Program-made: the position numbers and the translations under genes
In this document: piece after piece, positions 44,867 through 53,100 of the stretch
How positions within the stretch are numbered: position 1 is the first letter of the stretch
Layout: the number at the start of each line of letters is the position of its first letter
Source: Ramlibacter monticola
GTDB taxonomy: Bacteria; Pseudomonadota; Gammaproteobacteria; Burkholderiales; Burkholderiaceae_C
Direction of reading: 5' to 3'
DNA length: 64,000 bases
Assembly (NCBI RefSeq): GCF_016722785.1
Contig: NZ_JAEQNE010000004.1
Coordinates: 186,001 to 250,000, forward strand
Notes under the pieces: generated by a model
Seen by the model: the letters and a program-made list of their open reading frames with translations, nothing else
Told to the model about the DNA's origin: nothing
The model's database searches: none

Positions 44867-45799
44867 ATGAACTCCCGCAACTCTTTCGGCTGGATCGACT
44901 ACGGGGCGGCCTTCGGCGTCGTCCTGATCTGGGGCCTGAATTTCGTCGCGATGAAGTACGCCCTGCAGGCGCTGACCCCGTTCCAACTCGGGGCGGCACG
45001 CTACGTCGTCGCCGCCTTTCCGCTGGTGTTCCTGGTGCGCCGGCCCCCGGTGCACTGGAAATGGCTGCTGCTGTACGGGCTGTCCCAGGGCGTCGGCCAG
45101 TTCGGCCTGCTGTTCATGGCGCTGAAGGTCGGCATGACCGCCGCACTCGCCTCGGTGCTGATGCAGACGCAGGTCTTCTACACTGTCCTCTTCAGCTTCC
45201 TGTTCCTGCACGAGCGTCCCGGCCGAAACCTGCAGATCGGGCTGGGGCTGGCGGCGCTGTCGCTGTTCTGCTTCGGCACCGGCGTCCTGCGCGACACCGC
45301 GGGCGGCGTGACGGCGGCCGGCCTGCTCCTCAACCTGGCGGCCGCGGGCATGTGGGCCATCTCCAACATCGTGGTGCGCAAGGCGACGCAAAGCATCCCC
45401 AAGGGCCAAGCCAACGACGCCACGGCCTTCGTGGTTTGGAGCTCCATCGTGCCCATAGCTCCGTTCTGCATCCTCAGCCTGCTGATGGACCCTGGACTGC
45501 ACGCCGACACCCTGCGCAATGCAGGCTGGCAGAGCTGGGCCGCGGTGCTGTACCTGGGCTGGTTCGCGACCATCGTCTCCTATGCGATGTGGACGGGCCT
45601 GCTGAAGCGCCATCCCGCCAACCGGGTGGCGCCGCTGAGCCTGGGCGTTCCGGTCATCGGCCTGGCGGCCGGCGTGATCGCCTTGGGCGAAGTGGTCACG
45701 CCGTGGCAATGGGCGGGCGTCAGCCTCACCATCCTGGCGCTGGCTTTTGTGTTCCGCCCGGAAACAGTGCGCATCTCCACGCGCCGGGTACCCGCGTGA
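44867..45799 (+). CDS. EamA/DMT family transporter
   Basis: A 310-residue membrane protein with ten predicted transmembrane helices arranged as two EamA repeats (GVVLIWGLNFVAMKYAL at the start of the first, AAAGMWAISNIVVRKAT at the start of the second). Such proteins export amino acids or metabolites. It begins 22 bases after the aldehyde dehydrogenase stop and is the last gene of the LacI-controlled operon, so it may export a pathway product or import the substrate. Confidence 0.88.
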   Translation: MNSRNSFGWIDYGAAFGVVLIWGLNFVAMKYALQALTPFQLGAARYVVAAFPLVFLVRRPPVHWKWLLLYGLSQGVGQFGLLFMALKVGMTAALASVLMQTQVFYTVLFSFLFLHERPGRNLQIGLGLAALSLFCFGTGVLRDTAGGVTAAGLLLNLAAAGMWAISNIVVRKATQSIPKGQANDATAFVVWSSIVPIAPFCILSLLMDPGLHADTLRNAGWQSWAAVLYLGWFATIVSYAMWTGLLKRHPANRVAPLSLGVPVIGLAAGVIALGEVVTPWQWAGVSLTILALAFVFRPETVRISTRRVPA

Positions 45800-46165
45800 G
45801 CGCTGTTGCAGATGCCCAGCTCTGGCGCTTGGCAGGGCAAGCCCCGCAGCAGCGGCTGCTTCAGCGCCAGCAGTGGCAGGATGCGCCCTTCACCGTGGCC
45901 CGCTGTGCTGGAACCTATGCGTCTACCAATCCGCTGGGACGAGGACGCTAGGGCCTATCGAACGTCCGCGTCGACTTCCATGTTGTGCCTCATCGCCGTC
46001 CGGTTCGACGCGATGGATCTGGAGCCCTCCGACGGACTTTGGCGGCGCGAACTTCACAGGGAAAGCTTCGGACGACCATGTCTTCTTCCATCAGCTGTTG
46101 CGTGGCTATAAGGTCTGTCGGGCAGGAATAAAGATCTGACGGACAAAGCCTGCCAGCCTGGCTTG
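45800..46165. other. 366-base stretch without a supported gene
   Basis: Several overlapping reading frames exist on both strands, but none has a ribosome site, recognisable domain or credible composition. Base composition becomes less GC-biased here than in the operon before it. It marks the boundary between the LacI-linked operon and a region with accessory character; no terminal repeats or integrase were seen. Confidence 0.6.
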
Positions 46166-46594
46166 TTACATCCCCCGTTTATCTGGCTGTTTGGAATACA
46201 GGACCATCTGGGTACAGCGGAACAGCGCCAGCGTCCTGCCCGATTCACGATGCGTGACCACGGCGTCCCAGACCTGCGTCGTCTTCCCGAGGTGCACGGC
46301 AGTCGCCAGGCAATCGATCGTGCCGTCGACCGTGGTGCCGAGATGATTGGATTTCAGCTCGATCGTCGTGAAGCCGCTCGCGCCTTCGGGAAGATTGGCG
46401 CGGCAGCCGTAGCCGCAACAGGTATCAGCCAACGTGACCAGGCTGCCTGCATGCAGATACCCGTTCGGTGCCATCAGCTCCGACCGAACGGACAGCTCTG
46501 CCCGCAACTCGCGACCGGTGACCGCGAGCACGCGAATTCCGAGGTAGCCCGGCAGCTTGCCAACGCCTGCGCTGTTGAAATCGTCTGCAGTCAT
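46166..46594 (-). CDS. PaaI-type hotdog thioesterase
   Basis: A 142-residue hotdog-fold protein of the PaaI group: LMAPNGYLHAGSLVTLADTCCGYGC carries the HAG..LADT active-site pattern, and TTIELKSNHLGTT the second conserved strand. It probably hydrolyses an aryl- or acyl-CoA thioester. ATG 46594 is chosen as it starts the conserved domain. It is the last gene of the TetR-linked minus-strand cluster, 91 bases after the OYE-like reductase stop. Confidence 0.87.
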   Translation of the reverse strand: MTADDFNSAGVGKLPGYLGIRVLAVTGRELRAELSVRSELMAPNGYLHAGSLVTLADTCCGYGCRANLPEGASGFTTIELKSNHLGTTVDGTIDCLATAVHLGKTTQVWDAVVTHRESGRTLALFRCTQMVLYSKQPDKRGM

Positions 46595-46684
46595 TTCATG
46601 ACTCTCCTTGATCCATTTCAGGGGCGCAGGTCCGCGCCTTGGAGCGCGCCCGCCGATTTCGCCAGGCAGCGCCACCGTCGTCCT

Positions 46685-47761
46685 TCAGGCGGAAAGGGCC
46701 GGATAGTCGATGTAGCCCTTGGGGCCCGGCGTGTAGAACGTCGCCATGTCGACGGGATTGAGCGCTGCATCGATTCGCATCCGATGCACGAGGTCGGGGT
46801 TGGCGAGGAAGGGGCGCGCGAACGCGATGAGATCTGCCTGGCCTGCCTTGAGCGCTGTTTCGGCAGTGGCAGCATCGAAGCCCCCGGCCAGGATGAACCG
46901 GCCGTGAAATGCAGCGCGGAGCCGGTTCTTCAAATCGGCGGGAACGGGCGGCGCCCCGAGCGCGGAGTGGTCCAGCAGATGGAGGTACAGCAATCCGAGC
47001 CCGGACAGTTCCTGGGTGAGCGCCAGGTACTGGGCCTCGACCTCGGGAAAGCTCCCCGTGCCATTGAACACGCCATAGGGTGAAAGCCGGATCCCGACAC
47101 GATCCCCACCGATCGCAGCGGCCGTCGCGCGGGCGACTTCCAGCGCGAAGCGATTGCGGCCTTCGACGCTGCCACCGTACCCGTCGGTGCGCCGGTTCAC
47201 ATTGGCGTTGAGGAACTGCTCGATCAGGTAGCCGTTGGCAGCATGCAGTTCGACCCCGTCGAATCCCGCTTGCAGCGCCAGCCGCGCCGAATTCGTGAAC
47301 TCGCCGATGGCATGGGCGATGTCGGACCCGGTCATTGCTCGCGGAACGCTGTGCGGCAGCATCCCCTGCGCGTCGGTGAACATTTGGCCGGGGCACGCAT
47401 CGGCCGTGGGCGCCAGCACTTCGGCGCCAGGCGGGAGGTTCGCGACATGCGACACCCGGCCGGTGTGCATCAGCTGGACGAAGATCTTGCCGCCTTTGGC
47501 GTGCACCGCGTCGGTGACCAGCTTCCAGCCTCGCACGTGGGCATCGTTGAAGAGCCCTGGGATGCGCGCGTAGCCCAGGCCGTTCGGCGAGGGCGAGGTG
47601 CCCTCGGTGATGATCAGGCCCGCCGTGGCCCGCTGGCCGTAGTAGTCGGCCATCAGGGCATTGGGCGTGTTGGCATCGACGGCACGACTGCGCGTCATCG
47701 GCGCCATGACGGCGCGATTGGCCAGTTGAAGGGAGGGCGTCGCGAGAGGTTCGAAAAGCAT
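46685..47761 (-). CDS. Old Yellow Enzyme-like alkene reductase
   Basis: A 358-residue FMN-dependent ene-reductase of the NemA/OYE family. It has an N-terminal LANRAVMAPMTRSRA segment, HTGRVSH, the substrate-binding His-x-x-Asn in VELHAANGYLIEQFLN, RTDGYGGS and an FMN-phosphate region (LAGGFDAATAE). It reduces electron-poor double bonds such as enones, quinones and nitro-esters. Here it sits with an SDR, a quinone-reductase-like MDR and a TetR regulator, as in electrophile-detoxification operons. Confidence 0.93.
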   Translation of the reverse strand: MLFEPLATPSLQLANRAVMAPMTRSRAVDANTPNALMADYYGQRATAGLIITEGTSPSPNGLGYARIPGLFNDAHVRGWKLVTDAVHAKGGKIFVQLMHTGRVSHVANLPPGAEVLAPTADACPGQMFTDAQGMLPHSVPRAMTGSDIAHAIGEFTNSARLALQAGFDGVELHAANGYLIEQFLNANVNRRTDGYGGSVEGRNRFALEVARATAAAIGGDRVGIRLSPYGVFNGTGSFPEVEAQYLALTQELSGLGLLYLHLLDHSALGAPPVPADLKNRLRAAFHGRFILAGGFDAATAETALKAGQADLIAFARPFLANPDLVHRMRIDAALNPVDMATFYTPGPKGYIDYPALSA

Positions 47762-47819
47762 GAGGGTCCTTGGATGAGGGTGGCCGGGCGAGAGATTGCG
47801 CGTGCGGCAGGGATCTGGT

Positions 47820-48524
47820 TCAGGACGGCTGCGGCAGGTAACTCGGCCGAGTCGCCGTCATCCCGCGCTTGACCTGCAGCGAGAGTTCATCGGCCAGAAC
47901 TTCATCAAGGCCAGCCTCCAGCCCGTCGAGCGCACGCCGGACGATTTCCTCGGGGCTGCTTTTGGGCGCATCCAGCCCGCGCGTGAGATCGGTGTCCACA
48001 TACCCCATGTGCAGAGCCACGACCTGCGTCTTCTGCGCCGCCAGTTCGTGGCGCAGCGCATTGGTGAGGGACCAGGCCGCGGACTTGCTTGCCGAATAAG
48101 CGGCCAGTTCTCCGCCATTGACCCAGGAGGCGACCGACAGCACGTTGAGCAACGCGCCGCCGCCGTTGGCCTTCAGGATGGGCGCGAAGGCCTTGCTCAC
48201 GCGCAACATGGAGAAGAAGTTGGTCTCGAAGATGCGTCGTGCGACTTCTTCGCTGTCCGGCGCAAGAAAGCCTCCAGGCTGCGCGATGCCGGCGTTGTTG
48301 ACCACGAGCGCGACATCCGACGCCTGCGCCGCCGCGGCTGCCACGTCCTCCGGCTTGTTGACGTCGAGCCGCAAGGCCTGGACGCCGGACTGCGTGACGC
48401 TCGCCGCGTCGCGTGCCCCAACGTAGACCTTGCGGGCACCCCGGGCGAGCAGTTCGTGCGCGAATGCCAGCCCGATGCCGCGATTGGCGCCCGTGACGAG
48501 CGCGACGGTGTTCTTGATCTTCAT
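47820..48524 (-). CDS. SDR family oxidoreductase
   Basis: A 234-residue classical SDR: TGANRGIGLAF (residues 11-21), VNNAGIA and catalytic YSASKSA, with LNVLSVASW holding the Ser. The Arg/Asp environment after strand two (YVGARD) suggests NADP. It lies in the middle of the TetR-linked cluster between the OYE-like and MDR-like reductases, all on the minus strand. The substrate is unknown; a carbonyl produced by ene-reduction would fit. Confidence 0.88.
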   Translation of the reverse strand: MKIKNTVALVTGANRGIGLAFAHELLARGARKVYVGARDAASVTQSGVQALRLDVNKPEDVAAAAAQASDVALVVNNAGIAQPGGFLAPDSEEVARRIFETNFFSMLRVSKAFAPILKANGGGALLNVLSVASWVNGGELAAYSASKSAAWSLTNALRHELAAQKTQVVALHMGYVDTDLTRGLDAPKSSPEEIVRRALDGLEAGLDEVLADELSLQVKRGMTATRPSYLPQPS

Positions 48525-48569
48525 GGATACTCCAGACAGGAGAGGAACGAATTCAACCTGGATGCGAGC

Positions 48570-49571
48570 TCACAGGAGCTTGACGACGACCTTGCCCTTC
48601 GCGCGGCCTGCGTCGACGTACGCAAGTGCCTCGTTGGTGGACGCGAACGGATACACCCGATCGATCACGGAGCGGATCACGCCGGCCTCGAAGAGCCGGG
48701 TGATCTCGCGCAGTTCGCTTCCATTCGCCTTCATGAAGAGGAACGAGTAAGCGACTCCGCGGCTCTTCGCCCTTCGCCTGATGCCTGCACTCAGCAATCG
48801 GATCACCAGCCTCACGAATGCACGTGCACCGATCTGCTTGCCGAAATCCGGGTCCGGCGGCCCGGAGATGGAAATGAGCTGCCCGCCCGTCTTGAGCACG
48901 CGCAGGGACTTTTCGAGCGTCGTGCTGTCCTGGCTGTTCAGGACCACGTCGTAGTTGGCCAAGACCTCTTCGAAGTCCTGCGTCCTGTAGTCGATGACCA
49001 CGTCTGCACCCAGGCTCTTCACCAGTGCGACATTGGCCGCGCTCGTCGTGGTGGCCACGGTTGCACCCAGATGTTTGGCCAACTGGATGGCGAAAGTGCC
49101 CACGCCACCCGAGCCCGCCTGGATGAAGACTGTCTGCCCCTTCTTCAAGTTGGCCTTGGCGACGAGTGCCTGCCACGCCGTCAGGGCGACCAGAGGGACG
49201 GAAGCCGCCTCTTCCATCGTCAGCCCCTTGGGCTTGAGCGCCACGCTCGCTTCCCTGACGGGCACGAATTCAGCGAATGTGCCGATCCGGAAATCATCCG
49301 CTCGCGCATAGACCTCGTCGCCTGGCTTGAACTGCCGCACGCGCGCGCCGACCTTGACGACTTCGCCGGCGACGTCGTGGCCCAGGATGAGCGGCAGGCG
49401 ATAGGGCAGGATGAGCTTGAACTCCCCATCCCGGAGCTTGGAGTCGAGCTGGTTTACGCCCGCTGCATGGACCCGGACCAGGACCTCGTCATCGCGCAGA
49501 TCCGGAGTCGGCATGTCCGCCAATTCGAGTGCGCGCTTCTTGCCGTAGCGACGGAGCACCTGGGCTTTCAT
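48570..49571 (-). CDS. NADPH-dependent quinone reductase-like MDR oxidoreductase
   Basis: A 333-residue zinc-free medium-chain dehydrogenase: GVNQLDSKLRDG, LGHDVAGEVVKVG, the cofactor loop IQAGSGGVGTFAIQLAKHLGA, and a C-terminal AKGKVVVKL. This is the quinone oxidoreductase/enoyl reductase subgroup that reduces enones or quinones with NADPH. Its promoter region contains a 19-base sequence that also occurs in front of the TetR gene, so it is very likely TetR-regulated. It is the first structural gene of the cluster. Confidence 0.92.
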   Translation of the reverse strand: MKAQVLRRYGKKRALELADMPTPDLRDDEVLVRVHAAGVNQLDSKLRDGEFKLILPYRLPLILGHDVAGEVVKVGARVRQFKPGDEVYARADDFRIGTFAEFVPVREASVALKPKGLTMEEAASVPLVALTAWQALVAKANLKKGQTVFIQAGSGGVGTFAIQLAKHLGATVATTTSAANVALVKSLGADVVIDYRTQDFEEVLANYDVVLNSQDSTTLEKSLRVLKTGGQLISISGPPDPDFGKQIGARAFVRLVIRLLSAGIRRRAKSRGVAYSFLFMKANGSELREITRLFEAGVIRSVIDRVYPFASTNEALAYVDAGRAKGKVVVKLL

Positions 49572-49596
49572 GACTCGTTCCTTGGCGCGTTGTCGC

Positions 49597-49615
49597 GTCG
49601 TATGATGATCGTCAT
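49597..49615. promoter_or_regulatory. TetR operator copy upstream of the MDR gene
   Basis: GTCGTATGATGATCGTCAT is identical to the minus-strand sequence at 50240-50258. Its core ATGATGATCGTCAT is a near-palindrome around GATC. It lies 26 bases before the MDR-gene start, in the region expected to hold the promoter. Confidence 0.75.
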
Positions 49616-49653
49616 ATTAATGGGCGAGCGAATAGCGCCGCGTCTCCATGTAT

Positions 49654-50241
49654 TCAGGCAGGCGCCAGGAATTTCAATGTGGCCTCACACAGGCTCCGGG
49701 ACAGTGCGGGCTCGTCGACTGCGCGAGCCAGGAGCAATGTGCCGACCATGGCGGAGACGGTGAGGAGTGCGCGTTCGCGGGCGCCGGGCTGCCCGCAGCC
49801 AGGCGCTTGGCGAGCGACCAGGTCGATCATCGACTTGACGTGCTGCGTGGTCGTTCGACGGACTTCCGGTGCTTGGCGCGCGGTCTCGGAGCCAAGCGCG
49901 GCCAGGGGGCAGCCCGATTCGACATTCTCGAGGTGTTCCCGTGACAGATAGGCGCGAAGCAGGGAACCCAGGGCCTGCTCCGTCGGTACCTTGGCCACCA
50001 CGCTTGCAACCGCCGCGGCGGACTCCGCGCAAGCCCGGTTCGACGCTTCCGCCAGCATGGCCTCGCGTGAAGGGAAGTGCGCGTAAAAGGCACCATGCGT
50101 GAGGCCGGCCTGCTTCATGATTTCAGCGACCCCGGTCCCGTCGTACCCGCTGCGGCGGATCGCCCGCGCGGCCACGGACACGATGCGTTCGTGGGAGGCC
50201 TCCTTGGCAGCCGTTCGTGCGCAGTGCTTTTCAACTCGCAT
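49654..50241 (-). CDS. TetR/AcrR family transcriptional regulator
   Basis: A 195-residue TetR-type repressor. The N-terminal helix-turn-helix reads IVSVAARAIRRSGYDGTGVAEIMKQAG in two parts (IVSVAARAIRRSGYDG and VAEIMKQAGLTHGAFYAHF), followed by an all-helical ligand domain. Several Cys residues are present in that domain (CAESAA, SGCPLAA, APGCGQ), as in electrophile-sensing NemR-like regulators, though a mechanism cannot be assigned. ATG 50241 is chosen; the operator overlaps it. It is upstream of, and co-oriented with, the reductase cluster. Confidence 0.92.
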   Translation of the reverse strand: MRVEKHCARTAAKEASHERIVSVAARAIRRSGYDGTGVAEIMKQAGLTHGAFYAHFPSREAMLAEASNRACAESAAAVASVVAKVPTEQALGSLLRAYLSREHLENVESGCPLAALGSETARQAPEVRRTTTQHVKSMIDLVARQAPGCGQPGARERALLTVSAMVGTLLLARAVDEPALSRSLCEATLKFLAPA

Positions 50242-50258
50242 GACGATCATCATACGAC
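50240..50258. promoter_or_regulatory. TetR operator copy at the regulator's own start
   Basis: On the minus strand this is the same 19-base sequence as 49597-49615. It overlaps the TetR ATG by two bases, suited to autorepression. Confidence 0.75.
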
Positions 50259-50894
50259 ATTCCGGACACGTCTGCCGCCCGCCTGTCAGTAGGTGACCCG
50301 TGTCGGACCGCCACAAGCATGGCAGCTGCTTTGAATCCATCCCTGCCCTCGTCGCTCCCCGGGCCGCTGTCGCGACAGAGGACTACGTCAAAACCCGAAG
50401 CCCGGTTCGCAAGAAAGCCGTCGCGTTTTCGAAAGTGCTGCCTCAGGCGTCATCGCAGCGCCTCCGTGTGCTGGCGGAGGCTGATCCGCACTGCCTCTTG
50501 CATTCACGGCTTGGCAAGGCGCTGGCGTTGCATGGGGTAGGCGCGCTGCTCTCCGCTTGCTTGCTTTCAACCTACGCAGCGGAGCGCCTTCGCCCCTGCA
50601 TGCGTTCGTCTCCCCCGGCTTACTCTGGCTCTCATGGAGACCCCAATGGAGCCCGGTTCCATGAGATCGAATCTTGGAAACAAAGTGGCTGTCGCCGTCG
50701 CTTTCGAGGTGACGTAAGCCACGCGCGCGGCGGGATGCTGGACACGACGGTTCACGCCTCGCCCGCAAGCAGCAGGAACTACCCTACGAAGCGTGTGCCT
50801 CGGGGCTGCGTGCGGGAACGGACCTTGTCCGACGCCTGCGCCTGCCGACGTTTCGTTGAACAAGAGGCGAAACCACATAGTGCAGGAGTATCCA
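50259..50894. other. 636-base stretch without a supported gene
   Basis: Reading frames on both strands here have arginine/serine-rich, shadow-like composition and no recognisable domains. GC-rich small inverted repeats occur around 50550-50590. The last part holds the promoter and the GCAGGAG ribosome site of the His-rich protein gene. I see no RNA gene. Confidence 0.6.
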
Positions 50895-51392
50895 ATGACC
50901 AAGTTTCTAGCAATTGCTCTCGCAGGCGCATTCGCGTGCATTCCTCTCGCCCAAGCTGGCGACCGCGACCATGGGTACGACGCGGCGCGTCCTCATGGCT
51001 GTCCGCCGGGATTGATGAAGAAGGACAACGGCTGCATGCCGCCTGGTCACGCCAAGAACGAATACGACTCGGACCGGCATCACGATCGCGATCACGATCA
51101 CGGACTGAGCGATGCGGAGCGCCGGCATCAGCAGGCGTTGCGGGATGCCGACAAGCGGCATGACCAGAATCTCGCGGCTGCGGCCGCCCGGCATGAAAGG
51201 AACCTGGATCTGGCGGACAAGCGCCACCAGGCCAACCTCGACGCCGCGAAGGAGCGACACGAGGCGAACCTGCACCCTGACAAGAAGGGCTATGACAAGA
51301 AGGAGTACGCCAGGAAGGATGAGAAGAAGGACTATGCCAAGAAGGTTGACAAGAAGGAGTACCGGGACCAGCACGCCAAGTCCAGCTACTGA
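50895..51392 (+). CDS. Secreted His-rich protein with 11-residue repeats
   Basis: A 165-residue protein with a signal peptide (cleavage near AQAG, residue 20-22) and a Cys36/Cys47 pair in GCPPGLMKKDNGCMPPGHAK, a motif common in small proteobacterial envelope proteins. A His/Asp-rich stretch (RHHDRDHDHG, 61-70) comes next. Five exact 11-residue repeats follow, each carrying Arg-His at 77-78, 88-89, 99-100, 110-111 and 121-122 (pattern RHxxNLxxA). The tail is Lys/Tyr-rich. The hendecad period suggests a coiled coil with a row of histidines, perhaps metal-binding. The ATG has AGGAG in front. Confidence 0.82.
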   Translation: MTKFLAIALAGAFACIPLAQAGDRDHGYDAARPHGCPPGLMKKDNGCMPPGHAKNEYDSDRHHDRDHDHGLSDAERRHQQALRDADKRHDQNLAAAAARHERNLDLADKRHQANLDAAKERHEANLHPDKKGYDKKEYARKDEKKDYAKKVDKKEYRDQHAKSSY

Positions 51393-51507
51393 GCGATTGC
51401 GATCGGCCGATTGCGAACGGCCGTTCGCAGCGCGGTGTGCGCGGCCGCTCCTCGGGCAGCAGGTTCACGATCAGGAGGGAAGGTGCCGGGCGTCGCCGAG
51501 ACCGGTT

Positions 51508-51825
51508 CGGACACCCCCGCGCACGACCGAAGCCTTCCTGAAGCTGTTGCCCTACGGCAGAAGCTGATCCACGTTCGCTGAAGCGGCGAAGCCGTGTGGA
51601 TCCCGCTGGGCGACTTTCGAGCTCGGTGTGGGATTCGAGAACCACACCAGTCATTCCCCCGCGGGTGACATCCTGCTGTATCCGGGCGGCTACAGCGAGA
51701 CCGAGAGCCTGCTTGCCTACGGCTCCTGCAGCTTCGCCAACAAGATGGGCCAGCTCGCCGGGAAGCAGTTCCTCACCGTGGTGAAGGGCAAGGTGCGGCT
51801 GCGGGCTATTCACGCTCGCCTATGA
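51508..51825 (+). pseudogene. Broken DUF3830 family gene
   Basis: Translating across frames recovers a DUF3830-like protein: TEAFLKLLPY, then (after a frame change near 51556) QKLIHVR, an in-frame TGA at 51579-51581 where the family usually has Trp, SGEAVWIPLGDF, a one-base shift at about 51618, then ELGVGFENHTSHSPAGDI and on through SFANKMGQLAG. The N-terminus and the end are missing. Two frameshifts and a stop make it a pseudogene. Family function is unknown. The acyltransferase start overlaps its last stop as ATGA. Confidence 0.72.
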
Positions 51826-53060
51826 GCGTTGTAGACGCTCACGCAAGGATTACGCACGGACCTGAAGCCGACGCAGGACGTGGGCGTTCTTCGGGCAAAA
51901 TTCCCGCTGTGCACGACCGCCCTCGCCATCTGTTCTGGACGCCGCGAAGCCCGAAGAGCTCCTCAGGCGGCGGGGACGGCAGAGTCGCGTGGGTGGATAG
52001 CCTTCGCTTCCTTGGAATGCTGGCGATCTACATCGGGCACTTTGGACAGGTTGGGGGCAAGCTGTACCCGTTTGTCTTCCTGTATCACGTTCCGCTGTTT
52101 TTCATTGCGGCCGGATTTTTTGCAAGGGCAGACGAGAGCATCGCGGCGACCGCCGTCCGTCTTGCGCGCAGGCTGCTTGCGCCGTACGTATTCTTCGCGC
52201 TCCTGTACACGATCACGCTGGTCCTCTTCAATGACTGGCCTTGGGAAAAGACACAGGCCGCTCTCACGGCCTTTGCGGTCGGCATCCGCAATCAGACTCC
52301 TGCTGGTTCGCTGTGGTTCCTCCCGTGCCTGTTCATCGTCGCCATTGCTCACGCTGTGGTACTGCGGTTCACACGCAATCCACTCGCCGGACTCGCTTTC
52401 GGGGCGGGTTGCCTGTTGATATCGCAGCACGGCTTGACAGCCAATCCGCTGGCCACCCCTTCCTGGGCCTTGAATGCGGACAGCGCTCTGTACTACGTTT
52501 TCTGGTACGCCCTCGGCCACGCTGCCTTTCCGCTGTTGCGTCGGGTGGTGCACCATGCATGGTTCCCTGCAGTGGGAATCGCCGCGGTCGCGGCGGCCGT
52601 CTGGCTCTATTTTTGCGGCACGGCGCCCATGTTCGCGGCGCTGCAACGCTTCCCGATGGGGCGAGTGCAGGCGTTGGCGGCAACCGGCCTCGGCGTACTG
52701 CCAGTGATCGTGGTCGTAGTCGCCAACATCGCAATTGCTCGCGCAATCGAAGGCGTGCAGTTGCTGCGCGCGCTGGGCCGCCGGACCATGCTGTTGTGTG
52801 GCATGGAGGATTTCACCAAGCTGGTATTACCCCAGGCCATGCTGATGATCGGACTCAAGCTGCAACTGATCCACCCGCTGGGCGTAGTGCTGTTCTCCTT
52901 TGTTTGCATGTGGGTGGCGGGCATCGCCGCGGGCGGAGTCTTGCTGCTGTACGCGCCGCGGTGGTCGGGTCTGAGGGCACCGGTCATGAACCTCGATGCT
53001 GGCACGCGATCGCCTCAGGTCGCCGAAGCGAAGTCGCAGAGCCCCTTGGGAAATCTCTGA
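51822..53060 (+). CDS. Acyltransferase 3 family membrane protein
   Basis: A 412-residue membrane protein with about ten transmembrane helices of the acyltransferase 3 (OafA/WecH-like) family. The conserved opening is VDSLRFLGMLAIYIGHFG at about residues 57-75, where the His after the first helix is the presumed catalytic residue, and the FLYHVPLFFIAAGFF helix follows. Such enzymes O-acylate surface or secreted glycans. The first 50 residues before the domain are not conserved-looking, so the true start may be downstream of the ATG at 51822. Base composition is less GC-biased than in neighbouring core genes. Confidence 0.8.
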   Translation: MSVVDAHARITHGPEADAGRGRSSGKIPAVHDRPRHLFWTPRSPKSSSGGGDGRVAWVDSLRFLGMLAIYIGHFGQVGGKLYPFVFLYHVPLFFIAAGFFARADESIAATAVRLARRLLAPYVFFALLYTITLVLFNDWPWEKTQAALTAFAVGIRNQTPAGSLWFLPCLFIVAIAHAVVLRFTRNPLAGLAFGAGCLLISQHGLTANPLATPSWALNADSALYYVFWYALGHAAFPLLRRVVHHAWFPAVGIAAVAAAVWLYFCGTAPMFAALQRFPMGRVQALAATGLGVLPVIVVVVANIAIARAIEGVQLLRALGRRTMLLCGMEDFTKLVLPQAMLMIGLKLQLIHPLGVVLFSFVCMWVAGIAAGGVLLLYAPRWSGLRAPVMNLDAGTRSPQVAEAKSQSPLGNL

Positions 53061-53100
53061 CCGATCGCATCATCGCGCGCTTCCAGCGCGAATGCAGCGC

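Noticed and set aside
45747..46139. Two overlapping plus-strand frames of about 100-130 codons
   Set aside because: They overlap the EamA gene end or each other and show no recognisable protein features.
50300..51163. 287-codon plus-strand frame before the His-rich protein
   Set aside because: No domain, no ribosome site, Ser/Arg-rich composition, and it crosses out of frame into the repeat protein gene.
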